Source: Sphagnum compactum (taxonomy: Eukaryota; Bryophyta; Sphagnopsida; Sphagnales). From it: DNA of 64,000 nucleotides. Within the stretch, counting starts at the first letter, position 1. Every line of letters begins with the position of its first letter. Both the position numbers and the translations under genes were made by a program. The DNA is taken from positions 16,296,213 through 16,360,212 of the forward strand of contig OZ234493.1 of the NCBI GenBank assembly GCA_965153455.1. Direction: 5' to 3'. The notes under the pieces are model-generated. The model made no database searches, had not been told where the DNA came from, and was given only the letters and a program-made list of their open reading frames with translations. Of this stretch, positions 21,203-36,689 are shown piece after piece.

Positions 21203-22330
21203 ATGTAAAAAAGCGTGTCTAACGTCTCCTGCTGCACAAACATGTTGTACACTCCAAGTTTAGTCTTCTCATCATTCAACAATTGGCATTCCAATTAGCA
21301 AGTTCCACTACTACACTTCCTACAAAATTCTGTTCTTGGGATTCTGGCATGAACTGAACAATCGTTGGTGACACTGAAGTTGTGATTCATCAGATGCTGG
21401 GTTACTGTCTGAAGACTCAAACAAACAAACAACAGTGCTTGCAGGAGTACGTAATTGACTCCAACCATTGAATCTCTGCCACAGAATGGAGGTCGATCAT
21501 GACTATTGAAGGACTACTAGATAAGTTGATCTGGGGTGATGATGATTAGGATCGGCTTGATGAGAGGACTCTTATGTCATCTATCCATCACTTTCTGGAA
21601 ACAACTGCAAAGGTACATAATTATATGGAGAAATCTATTCAAACTTCATGAAAAAGCAGGATTAATCAACTCAGAGCATTCTGAAAGAACTTGATCTTTC
21701 ATTCACGACAGGTGCAATATATATAGTTTTTCAGGGAAGTCCTACGAAAGAGTGGATCTAGAATGGCAGGCTAGGCAGGCGAGAGAGAGAGAGAGAGAGA
21801 ACTGACGACTAGCTAGTAACTGCTGCAAAATGACGAGTTGCAGCTGCAGGAGTGTCGACAAAGCCTGCTGATGTCTAGAGAGATATTAATACTGGACACT
21901 AAGTGAAGTACTGGGAAGAGCTTGTGCAATCTCGAGCTGATCAAGGACCACTCAATTACAGTTGCAGAGAGAAGAAATGATTACCTAGTCGATCAGGAAA
22001 CACAACAACAAAGTAGTCAGAGGCTCAGAGGCTGGAGCAGCAAGCAGGTGGTCAGTCAGAATTGGCAGATCAAGACTTAGCTGGGAGCAGCTGAATATGA
22101 GGAGAGAGACACACACTGAGAGAGTGAGAGTGACTAGTGTCAGTGGGGGCAGATACAGCAGATGATGAGGAGCACTGGCAAGGGACTGCTGCCTTATGAA
22201 GCCAAACTCTTTGGACACTTGTGATGTGCTGCTGCAGATGATCTCTAAGGGGGGAAGGAAAAGAAATTCCTTCTTTCAAAAGTGGCCCCCGTGCGTGCCT
22301 GCCTGCCTGCCTGCCACAGATTCTGTTCAA
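21203..22330. other. 5' flank of the minus-strand expansin
   Basis: Less AT-rich than the distal DNA, with (GA)n at about 21,780-21,801 and (TGCC)n at about 22,296-22,315. No other gene is seen. Likely the leader and promoter of the expansin. Confidence 0.45.
21717..21728 (-). promoter_or_regulatory. Possible TATA box for the minus-strand expansin
   Basis: CTATATATATTG on the minus strand lies about 515 bp upstream of the first ATG. This would imply a long 5' leader. A (GA)n tract at about 21,779-21,801 lies just upstream of it. Position and sequence only; weak evidence. Confidence 0.25.
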
Positions 22331-25300
22331 TTTCTACTGTATCCTTTTCGGTGCCTAACATTTGCACGTGAGTTGAATATTGGAGCCTTATTATTTGTAC
22401 CAAACTTGTCACCAGTCCGTTTTGGAAAACAAAACTTTAGGTCTTGCAAGGTTCAAGATAATGGTTTCCAAGAGGATTCAATTTGGACTTTTTTTTTTTC
22501 TTTTTTTATTTGTGGCCCATTTATCGAACCTAAAAGTTAGGTTTGAGACCAATTTGAATTTGCCACATGTTTTTTTTTGGTTATTTTCCAACATTTTTAA
22601 GTTTTTTTTTCCTTCAATTTTATTTATTTATTTTTACTTTGAGGTTCAGGAGGGGAGAAAAAGGTCGTCCAGGTAGTTGTCTCTTAATAAACAATAGGGC
22701 AAGGCTAATGTGTTTGGAAGCGAACAATTGATGAAGTCAACGCTATTCGTATGTAAATTGAAATGAGGTGAAAAGACTATGTTCTCAATGTGAACACATA
22801 GAATTTTAGGTTTTTTAATTTTGTGTCACTATCAACGTTTTGCACAATGACGACCATGAGCTTTTTATCATTGTTTGTTTTTTTAGACTAATCATCGTTG
22901 TAAGGATTTGAAGAAGGCATGTGTGGGAGTGGATTTGTTTGTTGTTTGTTGTTTGTGTGTAATGTAAAACTTATCTTATGTGGAATGCAAATGGTGGAGG
23001 ATAGAATAGCATTGATGAAACTTCAGAAAGTGGAATCGAAAGTTGGTGTACATGTGAATAAAAGGGGGATGTTGAAATGGAGTTGCAAAACAAAATCAAA
23101 GTTAAGTTATCAACTTATTAGTTTGGGGAGACTTGTAAGTTGTTTGCTACTTATAATGATAGTTGTGTTTTTCTTCCGCTAGACCAATGGCTACCTAGGG
23201 CAATGTGTTATGTATTTATAATGTTGTATGAGGGGTTGGTGTTGAGATATGATGACAATACAAGGTGGTTCGAGCTATAAAAATTTGGGCAAATAATTAA
23301 CTCTACAATCATGCATTTAATTGGAAAAGGTTTGGGTGATTAGTTCAAGCTGCTCCCAGGTAAGTCTTGGGTGATTAGTTCTTTGGAATGGTCAGCATGA
23401 AAAATCCATAAGTATTATCTTTAAGTTGAAGCAAGAAGTGAGTGAAATCTAGGATTTTATCAATATGCAAAACCAATCTCATACCATGAAATCCATGTAA
23501 ACAATCTTGCTTATTCTCAATGCAACAATTTTTGGCAAAAACCTAGTGTTGTCCATTTTTTTAGAAATTATCACACCTTTGAACTACCAATTGGATGGGA
23601 AGAGTGATTGTTGTAGTGGTGATGCAAAAAGAGCATGCTTGAAATGATGCATTGCATAATAAAAGTGGGATCTTAATAGCTCAAGGGATTGAAAGAACAT
23701 TGAAAGATCTAATTTCTACTTAAACTTCCAACAAATTTGAAATGAAAGTTTGATTCAATATCAAAATTTGTAAAATAGAAGTTGGATGGGCATCATTAAG
23801 ATCATGATGTTAATGAATTCACTTGTGTAGTGGGCACCGTTATTGCAACATCACTTTATTTCAAATTTTGTTGAACTTCCATTTAAGCTTAGAACTTGGG
23901 TTTCTATTGTAGGTTTCTATGGTTTAGGACTTTGATTCTATAGAGATAAAATTTTAGGTTTTATTAATGGTTTTCAAATATGTTTTTCTCTTGTTTTATG
24001 TAGCCACTTCTTTTAATTACACATCAACCTACACCCATTCAAAAGCAAAAACAATCAAGGATGTCAAAATTGTTCATTAACAAATAGCACAAGTTTGACA
24101 CCATCTTCATTACCCATGAAAATTAATGTAAAAGTGTGATGAAGTGCTAATGAATGCCTATTCGTCAATCAAGAACCGACTAAGTTTGGAATTGTTCATT
24201 AACAAATAGTTGGTTGTAAATTGCAATGAGTCTTGGGGTCGATCAAAATGTTAAAACCAATATGTTAAATGCATCTCCAATGCAATATTTGCATTTTAAA
24301 TTTTGACATTCTTGTTAATTGTGCCAATTGTTGTTTGTTAAAAATGCAAATGATTAAGCAATTATCTTTCATAAATTATAATTACATCTACACAATAGCA
24401 AGTTCAATCTTGAGTGCACGTACTACATAAATTTAGGTATGCCCATTAGTTGTGCTCCCTCATGCCTATTGAATACTCACTGTTTTTGTGATTAAACTAC
24501 AAAAGAATCAAAATAAATAAATTGCAACCCCTTGATTTTTTACTTTATGTTGGACCATGTGCTTGTAAAAAAGCACATGCATTTTTTCCATTTTTAATGG
24601 TTTTGTTACAACATTTTCATGATCATACTTTCATAAGTTGATTTATTTTATATTTTTTTCAAGCCTTGCAATGACTAAATGTCAAGCAATAAGGAGTGAG
24701 CTTTCCTTTGTCCCTCATCAACTTCATGTATTAAACACAACCTTTTAAACAAAAAATTGAAATGTTTGGATCATTTTATGACCAATATGTACTACAACGA
24801 GTGGTCAACATTAATTGAATAGTTTTGATATGTCAAGAATAGTGTTGGGTGGTTCTCACCTTTTTTAGAAAACCATTTCTTAAGGGTCAATTTTATAAGG
24901 GTTTAAGAGAAGCGGCCTAGTTCTTAAATTTTTAAAAGTCAAATTTTAATACCCACTCCAATTTTCAAATTAGTCAAAGGTGGAACCATTGATTTTCAAG
25001 GTAAGATGGTTTTCAAGGTTAATGAGATTTGAACCTAAAGGTGCAACAATCCATCAATACTATAAATCACATTTCCATTTATGCATTTATGGATGGTCCT
25101 CAGTAAAGATCATTTTTTTACATGTGTGCACAATTTTTTTCAAAATGATATGAACTTCTTAAAAACCACATCAATAACAATCATGAAAAAGTTCAAAACC
25201 AAAGTTTTACATGTAGATTTGTCATGATATGCTAAAAGGGAAATATCGAACTCTTAATAACTTAATTTTTGTTTTTAAATTTTCTGATGTAACCAAGCTG

Positions 25301-28300
25301 ACAATCTTCCGTAAGTCAATTTAGTCAATTTTTGATATTAAAGCAATATAAAAAATATATGTCCTTACTTTTTGGCCACCTACTTGAACCATGTATAAAA
25401 ACCTAGCAATTTTGTTTTAGTTATTTTTAATTTTGATGATTGTTTTTCAAAAAATCATTGAATTTTTGACAAAAGCTTTCAAAAAAATTGCAAAAAAACT
25501 CTATTAAGAACCATTTTAAAATGAAATCACAAAAGGAAAAATCCATATATAATCCCAAAGTTATGATATTAATCATCCATTTATTAGAGCTTCAAATATC
25601 TAATAATTCAGGTCATTAATTTACTATGTGATCACATATACATTTTCATATTTAATTCATAACTTAAAACCAATGTCCATTAGTTAAAATATTAATGTTG
25701 GTACATGCCAAATGGTTTTGAGCAAAACCATCTTGTAAAATACTATGTCGTGACGCCAATATTGGTCCACACATATTTCATGCATTCACATGTATGCACG
25801 CTAGCTACTACCTATGAATTCAACAGCGTTTCTTTCTTCTTTTTTTGGGTGAAATTCACATTTTTCAATGCCAAAAAGTAAAACAGCAATATTCTTACAC
25901 AAATTCCTTCTTTCTCTTAATTTTCCAAATTTTTAGGGAAAACAATTGTGGATAAAATTCCACATTTCAACTGAGTTTTTAGTTTTTTCTTTGTTTTGTG
26001 CCATATGGATTTGTTTCTAAAAACCTAGACTTGCTAATTATGCTACATAAGAAATGTTGTGGAAACATAAAGTTGAAAAACCACTGAAATTTAACTTCCA
26101 AAGGGTTGGGATACTTTGTCCATTTGAAACTTTGATTTGACTATGCACCTTATTCGAATTGCAGTGTTTGTGTTGAAATGTTCTTTAGAAAAATATAGGC
26201 TGTTGAATCTAAGTTGATTTGAGACAAAATATGCTCAAGTACACACAATATGCCAAATTGTTTCATCACAAGATTTTACATGCATTATTTACAATGTATG
26301 CTGAGAACTTTAGAGTGGGTGGGAGGAGCTGGGTAGGACCAGCCACAAAATTGTACTCGGTTGTCCCCATTTACCTTCTTCAAGCACTCTTTTGTCCAGA
26401 CAAATTATGAATGAATTTTTGTTGTTTGTTGAATCATACATACATGAGAGCACGGACACTTTGCATTGTGATTTTTTTTTCTCAAACCTTATATTATGCA
26501 TGTTTGTAAAGTTCACTGACAGCATCTCAAACAAGTGGTGTGTCACACTGTGGCCTTGCCATTTACATCATAAAGTATCTTAAGGCAAAAGAAGAAACTC
26601 AAATATTTCACCATGCAAAAATGTCATCTTCGAAAAATCCTCTAAAAGAAACCAAAATCCTTCAACATACTATAACTCTATAACTAATCTTAAGTTTCAC
26701 CACAAGCCCAAATATCATCTTTCAAAAATCCTCATATCAAAAATAGAACTATTATGTAGGGGCCAAAATCCCTTAAGCTACTCTAATGAATCTAAACACA
26801 TTATAGTTGCCTACCAAGGCAAGGCCAATAAAACGAACCTGCAAAACTTGGAACCTTAGACTATCATTGCCATGACAATCCTCATAGTACAACAGCAATT
26901 TATCAGCCATTGGGAGCAGCAAAATGGACTGTAGATGAAGGAAATATATACTTCAAAGTTCAAATAGTGTGAAAATGGATTTGGAACTGTAAATTTGCAA
27001 CAAGATATAGCAATCTCCACAACACCCAGTAAAATATACAATTTAATGGCCTCTGATTGGCTGTCAGGTTTTGTTTTCAATTTTGTGAGTAGCCAAATTG
27101 GTGAACATCCACAAGAAGGTTTAGCCAAATTTAGGCTGATCCAACTGATTCATTTGAATGTACTCCAAGGGAAAGAAAGTCTTAAAGGGATGGATCAGTC
27201 AGCTGGTGCATGGATTTGGGAGTCACAGAGTTGATCACTTGGTTGTACAGTACACAAGTTCAATGCTCTCTCATGTTCTGCCATATATTCAACAAATTGT
27301 TCAACAATTGACAAAATATGCTTTCTATGTTTTCTTTTGTGTATGTTGTTATTCTACTTACGCACATGAGCCACCATACTAACATTTTACATGCAGTTGT
27401 TGTGGCATATAACTTCTGACTTGTCCAACTTCCACTCCCTAGATATGACTTAGGAAACACATTCAATGTGGTATTTTGTGAGCGGGTTCTCCATATTGTT
27501 GAAGCTATGTTGCTGAAAAGATTCCCCAAACTTCCAAAATCACAAAATTGAAACTCAAAAAAAAATGGAAAGAAGAATCCCTGCTCTGCTCTGGATGTTA
27601 AAATATGAAAGAAGTAGGTGTGCGCTAGAGAACCAGCAACCAAATTAAATTGATGGTCCTTAACTTTAATTACAAGGATTTGTGGGAGGTGGGAAGCAGT
27701 AGCTAGCCCCTCACTCTTTCTTCAAAATTTTCATCAAGTTTCTCAACTTTGGAAACAGAAAACAATTGACAACAAAATATCAAAATCATGTTATAAATCA
27801 GTTCTCTTTTGCTGAATTGTTTTTCTTAATTAACTTCAAAAATTCATCAACATATGACCGACTGTTTATGAGGTAACTAAACAGAACCAATTTAGTAGGG
27901 AACTAATGTAAATAAAATATCAAAACTTTCAGTCCTTCAAATGCATTTAGAGAACTGGATGTGACTGATCTTTTTGGAACTATGGTAATTTGCCAACACG
28001 GGTTCAAACTTCAAACCATGCAAACTAGGCCAGATGATTATGTCCGTAACTCATCATCCAAGAAACCAATTTCTCTCTACCAATAATCTAACCAATTCTT
28101 CATGAATGAGGTAGACAATGAATCATCAATGAGTCCATGGATGTCTTGCGACCACCCAATCATAAGAAGAACCATCCACCAATTGTGTAATTCAACCAAC
28201 CATCATCACTCACAATATCCATATCCTCAAAGATGTATGTAACCCAATCTAGCATTCTTTCTGTGGGATTCTTTTGTTTTTCCTTTTCAGGAAATAATGA

Positions 28301-31300
28301 GGGTGGAAGCCCTCAAGTATTTAAATGATTTGTCAAAAAATGCAACAAATAATAGAATCCATGATGCCTGCATCGGTTGAATGGGGAAAAGGCAATGCAC
28401 TTTTTGAAAAGTTCGGGTTTACAAAAGGCATGGCACAGAAAATCCATGACATAGCTCCATAAATATTCAGACAACCATTTCGCTGATCAAAGCATATTTG
28501 AATTCCAATTATGCATGAAATTTCAATATAGTAGAGTTATCCATAAAGTAACCCTGTCTTCACCCTGTCTTTGGGCCTCCTTTCACCCCCTATACCCTCT
28601 TTCAGTGGTATCTGCAAAGACATTTTAATAAATCTCAGTATGAAATGCTGAACTCAGCATTTAATGCACAATGTTCGAGGCTCATTATAGTAGTTGTACA
28701 GTTAGGAGCAATGGAATATATGCAGCAGCAGTGAAGGCACTCAAGAAAAATGAAAGACAGGATGAAACTCAGTTTACTACCAAAATTGATGGTTTTCTGA
28801 GTTTCACCCCCCTTGAATACTTTTTTGCAAGTTTTTTTCTAATCTCACCCTGTGTATGACCAAACTCAGGGTTCTAGTGCTGTGTTTGTCTTACTTTACG
28901 GATATCCCTAGTATCTCCTGGGTTTTCCTTTTGCAAACTAATAAAAAAGTAATCAAATAATCCCAGAATGTGCGTATATATACATATATATATGTTCAGA
29001 ATTTTCTTTTTGGTAAACTTTTTGGGTATTGTCAATCTCATCAAAAGCAAAATGAATTCCATTCCTCTTTTGGTAAACAAAGTCGTATGTACATTTGGCC
29101 TATTCATCATGGTGAATAATGTTTGGTCGGCTTTCTCCCCGCCATGTCTCTTAGAGAAAAACCTGAAGGACCCAACCACATATCCCACATTCACTACTAA
29201 TTTGCGTTTTTTCTATCTACCACCTTCAAATTTCAACCTAACTTCTCTTAGTTCCTTTCCAAGTGGGACATAGGTTGGAAGCTAAAGTGATACTTCAATT
29301 TTTTTGGTGCAATCCTTTTCTGTAGGAAATAAGCATCCACACCAACCATTGCCATTATACAACCTTCATTGAAGATTTTCTCAATGTAAAATTATCTAGC
29401 TCTAATTCATGAATGGTCAAAGGGAGGAAAAAAGAAAAGCAAGTATATTTTAGATGAAAACCTTAAGTCACCCACCCGAGGTATCTTTAACCAATCACTA
29501 GATACAAATAGATTTTAGCCAAATAGATAAGAAAAATTGTTACCTTATTACCAATTTATGAACCTTTCAAGTTCAGTTTGCCCATCTCCAAAGTAAAACA
29601 ACATGGATGATTATAGAATTGTGCAAAAGGGCAATAATTACATTTTAAACATCAATTTAGCTTGCCTATTATAACCATGTATCGTTCCCTCTTGCACCAT
29701 AATCATGCATAATCATGGGGATTGTTTTTTCAAGTTTGTGCTCTCAAAAAATTTGGTTTTTTTTTCTAAAACATTAGAAACATTAGTAGAATTTACACTA
29801 GAAAAGCACTTTTTTCCAAAACTTTCTGAGTTTATTTGTCAATTAAATAACAAATTTTATCTCCAAAAAAATCACTGATGATAACCCTCAAAATGCAATA
29901 ATTTTCAATCTATTTGGAAGCAAAATTGCCTAGGACCCCATAGAATAGGATAAGAGCCCATCTATGAAACTTAGAGTGTAAAATGACTAGTGATGTTTCA
30001 TACTAGGGTTGGGCAGGTATTTGGGTGGGTCAAATGTCTCTTGTCCATCGAGACAAGAGACCCACATCACCAAATTCCATCGTAGTGTGCGGCCATTTTG
30101 CAACCATCTTACCCCCCAACAACTTGATTGGATTGGTTGCAAATAGGACTCGTGCACCCCCATGCTACTCACCAAATACCACAATGTAGCTTACAAATAT
30201 ATGCAGCCTCAACAAAAAAGCCAATTTTTGGCACCATGATCGAATCAAAAGAAGTAGGCAGTAGTTCTCGCCAATGTATTCAATTAAAGAACGGCTGGTT
30301 TCAGCTTTTTAAATTATTTCTGAATCAAAGAACCGTTGGTCCTGCTTATTTCAAAAACCCTTTAGGAACCAGCGGTTCTCATAAAAGAATTACTGGCAAT
30401 GAACTGGTGATTTATGGCAGGTTCTTTGAATTTTTTCATATATATAGAGAACCATGGGTACATATCAGAATCAAGTATTTGGTTCTTTAGAACGGTCCTG
30501 ATAACCATCATGGGTCTGTTCCCGTTTCTAATAACTGCCCAACATTGTCTCTCACATGTCAAACATGGAACCCACAGGTACGGGTAAAGTATATATATAT
30601 ATACCCTTGATCCACGGTTCACCACAATCAAAGAGCTGGTTTTGACCCTTAGCTGGGGTTCTAAAAAATCAAAGAACCTACCCTAAATTGCTGGTTCTTT
30701 GGTTGTTCATTCATGAGAACTATCAATCCTTTGAAATTTTTGGAAAAGCAAGAACCATGGGTTCTTTTGATTCCGAGACATGAAAACGGAGGTTCTGAGA
30801 TTCTGAAATTTTTCAAAAGAATTGGAACCTGAGCTTCATTGATTTCTCGATTTTTGAAAACGGAGAAGCAGACTTCGTAAAGAATTCAAAGAACCACACA
30901 ACACTGGTTCTCTCTTCCTGTCTCTTTCCCTATCCCTGGATATGAATAACTCTTGGTGAAATTTGAATGACAAATTATTAGGCCATCATGTAAATACAGC
31001 CATTGGATTCCCCATAATTGGGTGTTTTCTCTTTGAATTTTCCATGGGGCTTTAGATACTCTTTTCCTTTCACCAAAGTATTTACCTTTTTCTTTCTGTC
31101 ATGAAACCACTTTCTCTCTCAAATGTCTTCATTCCAAGTTAGATCATATTCTGATTCCATATCAAACTCTTCTTCTCAGACATTTTATAGTCCAAAACAT
31201 GCTGTTTTTTTCAAAATCATTGTTGTAGTACATTCACATTATTGTTTCTTGACAAATATTTCTCAAAAAACCATACTTGTTATGTTTTGCAAATTAATGT

Positions 31301-34300
31301 CAAAGATCATTTGCATAATGATCAAAACCATAACAGTCTGGTAAATAGCGCCATGTATGGATTAAAATTTGATTTTCACTGCTAGATAGAGCAAGAGAAG
31401 CTCATTTCAAATGTGTCATCCATGGTTTCCATACCCTTAGTTCTTGAGTTTGTCTATCCCGCTAGCAGTATGACTGATTGTTACACCGCGACGTAACAAA
31501 GCATGACAGCTAACAAAAGATTAAATGTTGAGGTCCCAGAGCTTCAGGCAATGGTTATCCTTGAGTCTGACAGCCGGCATGTTGTTGCATTCTTGCAGTC
31601 CCATTAGGAATGACTAAAGTTGTGATACCCATTGCAACAATTGATGGGTATTAGGAGGTTCTTGGGTTGAATGTTCAAAACATCAGCCCTTATGAATAGG
31701 CCCTAATAGACAGCTATTTCAACAAATAATACCTGAAATTTTGTACAAGGAGGGTAATGTTTAGAGCTACAGATTAATATTAGGCAGGTTCATTAATTTT
31801 TCAAAATCCAGTTATTTGATATCTTGTATGACATAGATTTTTCTTTTCAAAAAGACTCCACCTGCTCAGCTAGGTATTGAAAAAAATTAACATCAGGCCA
31901 ACACTGGTATAGACTATAGACATTCCATGTTTGTGCAGTAACTGCAGTCAAATGATCATGGGTCGATTATATTCTTGTAACAAATTGTATACCTGCCTTC
32001 TCAATGTATAAAAAAATGAGAGTACAATTTATATCAATCTTAAGCAAGTTAATGGACCTTGCCATTCATAAAACACTTGGACAAAAGGGAACGAGGATTT
32101 TCAAACATAACACATCCAACAAACCTATAGAACTCATAAGGTTTCCAAAAGATTCAAACTCAATTTCTTAAGGACTTTTCATTCTCGAAAGATTAGATCT
32201 CTAAGTAGGTGTAAGAGGTAGGGCATAAGATGCCAGATTATTCGCACATATATGGTGCCGCCCTCCATATACACTAAGAAATTCCTCCGAGCACTCTCCA
32301 ATTTCTTCCCATTGTGACCTTGTGTTTTTTGAGCTTTAAAATTCTCTCAAGGCATCAAGAAATTGGTCATGACACATATGATCATGACGGGAATTATTCT
32401 TATGGAAATTAGGGACAAGGGGCCCCCTTCCTTTTCCCCATCCTCCCCCACACCCAAACAAAAGATCACCCGTATTCCTAACTACCCATCATAGGAATTT
32501 GAATCAACCATAGCAGAACTACCACAACTGGCAGGAACATGACTACAACAGACGGTCCAAATAAAGGTATAATAATAAGTAGATGGTGATTGTGCCCAAC
32601 TAACTAATTTTACAAGCTCACCAACAAAGAACCTCTTTGAGGTACAATGTCTCACTGGGACAGAAATCTGTTTGTACAGTAATTGGAAAAGAATTGCATG
32701 ATCCAACTCAAAAAAATTAGTATAAGTAATACTTAAAGGGGTCACACAATTTAGATCATCTTTCAAGTTCAAATCAACCCCTAGACCGACACAACATTAA
32801 TATTCTCATCTAATAATTGGTGGCATGGGAAGCCTTGTCCATTTAGTAAGAACCCACCAGATGGATCAAGTAGGTGAAATTAACTGGTCAAAAGTTGAGC
32901 ATTCGAATCACTATGGACGAAAGCAAAAAGTATTGCATTGTGAGAGGGTGTGTAAGTTGTGGTCATGGAAAGAATGCATCATAAGTTTATTATCATTTGA
33001 TGATTCCTTGTGGACCTTTGCCTACGGATTGTGTATATGGAGCTTCTAGTTGAGCATGTGAGCTGACAGGCACTGCATGGACTCAAATGGTAAACTTTGA
33101 GGGTTGGAACTTGTCAGTGCTTACTGGGGTTCCTTTCTATGTCTTGTTCCCATATCAAAGGACAACAATGGTGGGCTTTTGGAATTGGATTGGAAGGCTT
33201 TTCTTGACTGCTTTTACCGATTCGGTCATGGGAGATCCCCACCTAGTTATTTCAGGTGACGTGTTATTTCAACCACTCTATAATATGGCATTTCCTGAAA
33301 GGTACTTTGGACACTTCCCCAAAGGTTTTTTTGGTGGTTACAAGTCATGGCCTCTCATTGAAATAAAGTAAGGAACTTCCCAAGCTAGTGGAGCCATAGT
33401 TTATTTGGTAGGTAAGGGTAAGAATGAGGATGTTATTGAAATACGGCACCCACCCTAGACGGCAACTAAGTACAGGCACCAAATTCTGGTAACGTACTCC
33501 TACCCAACAAGGGCCTTATCACACAGAAAGGCTTGTCAAAATTTTACTTGCACATTTAACGTCAAATAATCAAGAAAATGGGCAAGCCCTTATGAGGTAA
33601 AAGGCAGAATGGAACCCTAATGCGTCTACTTTAGCCATAACTCTAATAAGTTTCATGTGTTGCCAGGTGCTATGAAATTAACCTGGTATGGATTTGATGA
33701 CTACAAGGAGGACCCTTATTATATCTGCATATATTTGTTAAAGCTTTATCTTTGAACACAGAACTGGCCCCCCCCCCTCCCAGTTTCATGGAGTTCCAGT
33801 TCCAGGCCCCAGGAGCTAACAGTGCAACGTTGTGGATTAGAAGAACCAGGGGCTGCTGCTGGGTCTGAAATTTGTCTAGAAGAATTCCAGACTGGAGATC
33901 TAGTGTAAGTAGGGAGAACAAACAGCTGACAAAAACCCTATTCAAAAGGGTGCATTGTCTGGACAAAGTTAAATTTACCTATTTTGAATGAAGCACACGC
34001 AGTTGGGTACATAACAACGGTCTTCCCCTTTAGAGCAGCTCCCTGGGTGTGGAACCAGGAACTCTAAACCTCAAAAGAATACAAATGCATTAGTTGTTGT
34101 AGTTTTTTCTTCCAAATTTTACTGTGTGAGGAGTTTTCAGGAGGGATACTGTAGTAGCATGTGCAGAGCAGGTTCAGCACTTTGATGCCAAATGTTGAAT
34201 ATATTTTCTCCGCAGATTTTGGCATAATCATTCAGAAATTATTAAGGTGTACATTTTAACTTGTTAGATACACCTTAATAATTTTCAACAGTTCTGAATT

Positions 34301-36689
34301 TTTTGTTCTCTTAATTATTTAGTGCTGAACTTGCCAGGTGACTACGGTATATATATTTCAGATACTTCGGCACTAGTTGGAGCTAATGTAATGGAGATCC
34401 TCTTCTGGAAATAGGTGTCACACTCTTTCAGAAGGGGTATTAGCCCAGGCCAAAAATGATGATGAACAGGTTAAGGAACACAAAATAAGAATTACTTCAG
34501 CTTTTTAGGTGTGTTCCATTCTTCTTTGCAGCGTGATACATTCTATGGTTGTTGGTTTCATTTTTGTGACATAGCTGAAGTGGCAACCATCCAAAAGACA
34601 GTTTAGCGAAATCTGGCTACAAATAATAGGATATGAAAGTAAAGTAGTTTCAGCATCCTTCACATTTTTGGCTAGAACCCAATAGAGAAATCTGGTGAAT
34701 TTGTTTTTTTTAAAAGTTTTTTCCCCATAATAGTTCAGCTCATACCAACCACGCAATCACAATGGGTGCAATTGTGAGAGGGAGAGGACTACAGGGACCG
34801 ACCTGTAGATCAATTGGTCTCTCTTAAGAGCATCACTAATCTGCTGGATAAACCGCTGACCTGACACCTTCTGTTACTCTCTGGATTACAAATGAAAGAC
34901 TAACAATCTAGGCCAAAGACCGGGGGCTTGTTTTAGAGTTCTCTGCATCAGGGACAACTCGAAACAGAAACTCTGGCCGTAGCTCCGTGTACTGTAGTAC
35001 CTTGGCATCTTCTGCACAAATTATATTATTTTTTAGAAATGCCAAACTTTTTCAAAATCTTTTTCTCAAAAAGAAAAAGAAAAAGTTGTGAAGGAAGATG
35101 ACACATAGTTGAAATATTTTACAATATATGTTTTTCAAATTGGAATCTTCAAAATTAATTTAATTATTCAGCAGACGTGTGCTGAAGTCGCTATGGTACT
35201 TCAGGAATAAGGAACTTAAACAGAATATACAAGGGATATCACAATTACACATGTATGGAGTCTGGTACCCTTGTTGAGAATCTCCACCGACAGCAGTAAA
35301 ATGGCCTGTAGACGACATTTTGGATGAAGTACACCCTTTATATATGGTAAAACTGAGTTTGGATCTCTACATACGCACATGACACAATAACTCTAAAAGG
35401 GACGGTAAAGGAAATTGATGAATTTTGATTCGCCCAGGTGGTGGTATTTAAGTAGTCTCTCTATGTCTAACTGTATAATGTTTACTTATTATGGGTCGGC
35501 ATAAGAAAACAATTAACACACTATGTTGGATGTGATAACCACAGATAGAGGCCAAAATTACAAGGATGTGGGTGGAGATGCTGTCACACACTCTGCAAGC
35601 AACAACACGAGTGCTGTGTCTGTTGCTTAAATGCAAGTTAGATCAGAGCTGATGGTGGTGGTGACTGGTGATCTGACATTGTTGTCTGTAAGTATGTATG
35701 CAGTCTATAGAGTTTCCTTTCAAGTGCTGCAGTTGGACATCCATGGCAGTCTGAGATGGCTGCCAAGCCGCGGTTCTGATGATTATGCACCAATATTTAG
35801 AATAGCAGCATCTTCTTAAAGAGAACAAGCTTGTCCCGGTCTGTAGTTAGTAGCTCATGTTGCAATTGATGATTGATTATCCAAATACTGAGTCTTTCCA
35901 TGTTCATAAAAGGTGAAAATGTTTCTGGGGTTCCATGAAATGCTCCATTGAATTATGGCTATGATAACATGTTTAGGCAAGTTTGTACCAACCTAAATTC
36001 CAAGAAAGGTTTAGTAGTCCTAGTAATATATGATTTTGAAAGAATCAGTGTCTACAATTAGGGTGGGGGAGAATTCACAAGGTTAAGAAGATGGATTTTT
36101 GGAGCAAGGAAACCCACAGAAAACTAGGACACCAGGACGGGTGTTATTTCAGCTTTCTTATTGCACCGAATTTTCTTTTAAAAAATCCAGTGCAACCAGT
36201 GCAACTGGTACAAATGATTTTTCTCAAAAAAAAGCACCAAAGTTGCCAGATTTCAAAGGGATTTTGAAACCACCATATTTAAGACAATAGGTTCTAGCTA
36301 GTCCCCAAAACATAGCAGGATTCTTTAATTTTTTTACTTTTCTTTACGACCTGTAGCCAAATTTGGCTAATTCCTCTTGTGGATGATTGCCAATGTGGCT
36401 ACATCACAAATTTGAAAAAAGAAACCCTGGTCAGGAGTTTTCTAGGGTCAGCTGGCCCATAACCCAAAACATACCTGATAATAGTTAGCCCCATGGGTGG
36501 TTTGCTCTCTCCTGTTACTAGCTTTAGACTTCACACAAATCAAACAAGAAGTTTGGGTTGTGGAATATCAAAGGAGTTGTGCTGCTGGTGAGTTCCACTA
36601 AGTAGGGAGAACTTCTTGATCTTTGACAGAAAATTTGGAAATGACTCACAAACTAGTTCCTTAACCCTAATGTACAGGGCCAGATAGTT
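22331..36689. other. Long AT-rich intergenic region
   Basis: I recognise no gene in these 14 kb. Open frames are short and without motifs; examples are the minus frame 27,260-27,643 and the plus frame 33,087-33,371. About 30,250-30,900 is littered with variants of ggttcttt/aaagaacc, perhaps an old repeat. A hairpin lies at 34,229-34,298 (listed separately) and a run of Cs at about 33,770. Decayed transposons beyond recognition by eye are likely. Confidence 0.5.
34229..34298. repeat. Foldback hairpin, 16-bp perfect inner stem
   Basis: AAATTATTAAGGTGTA (34,236-34,251) is the exact reverse complement of 34,269-34,284. An outer pair, ATTCAGAA (34,229-34,236) and TTCTGAAT (34,291-34,298), extends the stem after a small bulge. 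It could be a small MITE or a hairpin RNA; no other evidence. Confidence 0.6.

Noticed and set aside
33087-33371. 94-codon plus-strand frame
   Set aside because: No motif, no neighbouring exons and no codon-use signal I could judge; kept as intergenic.
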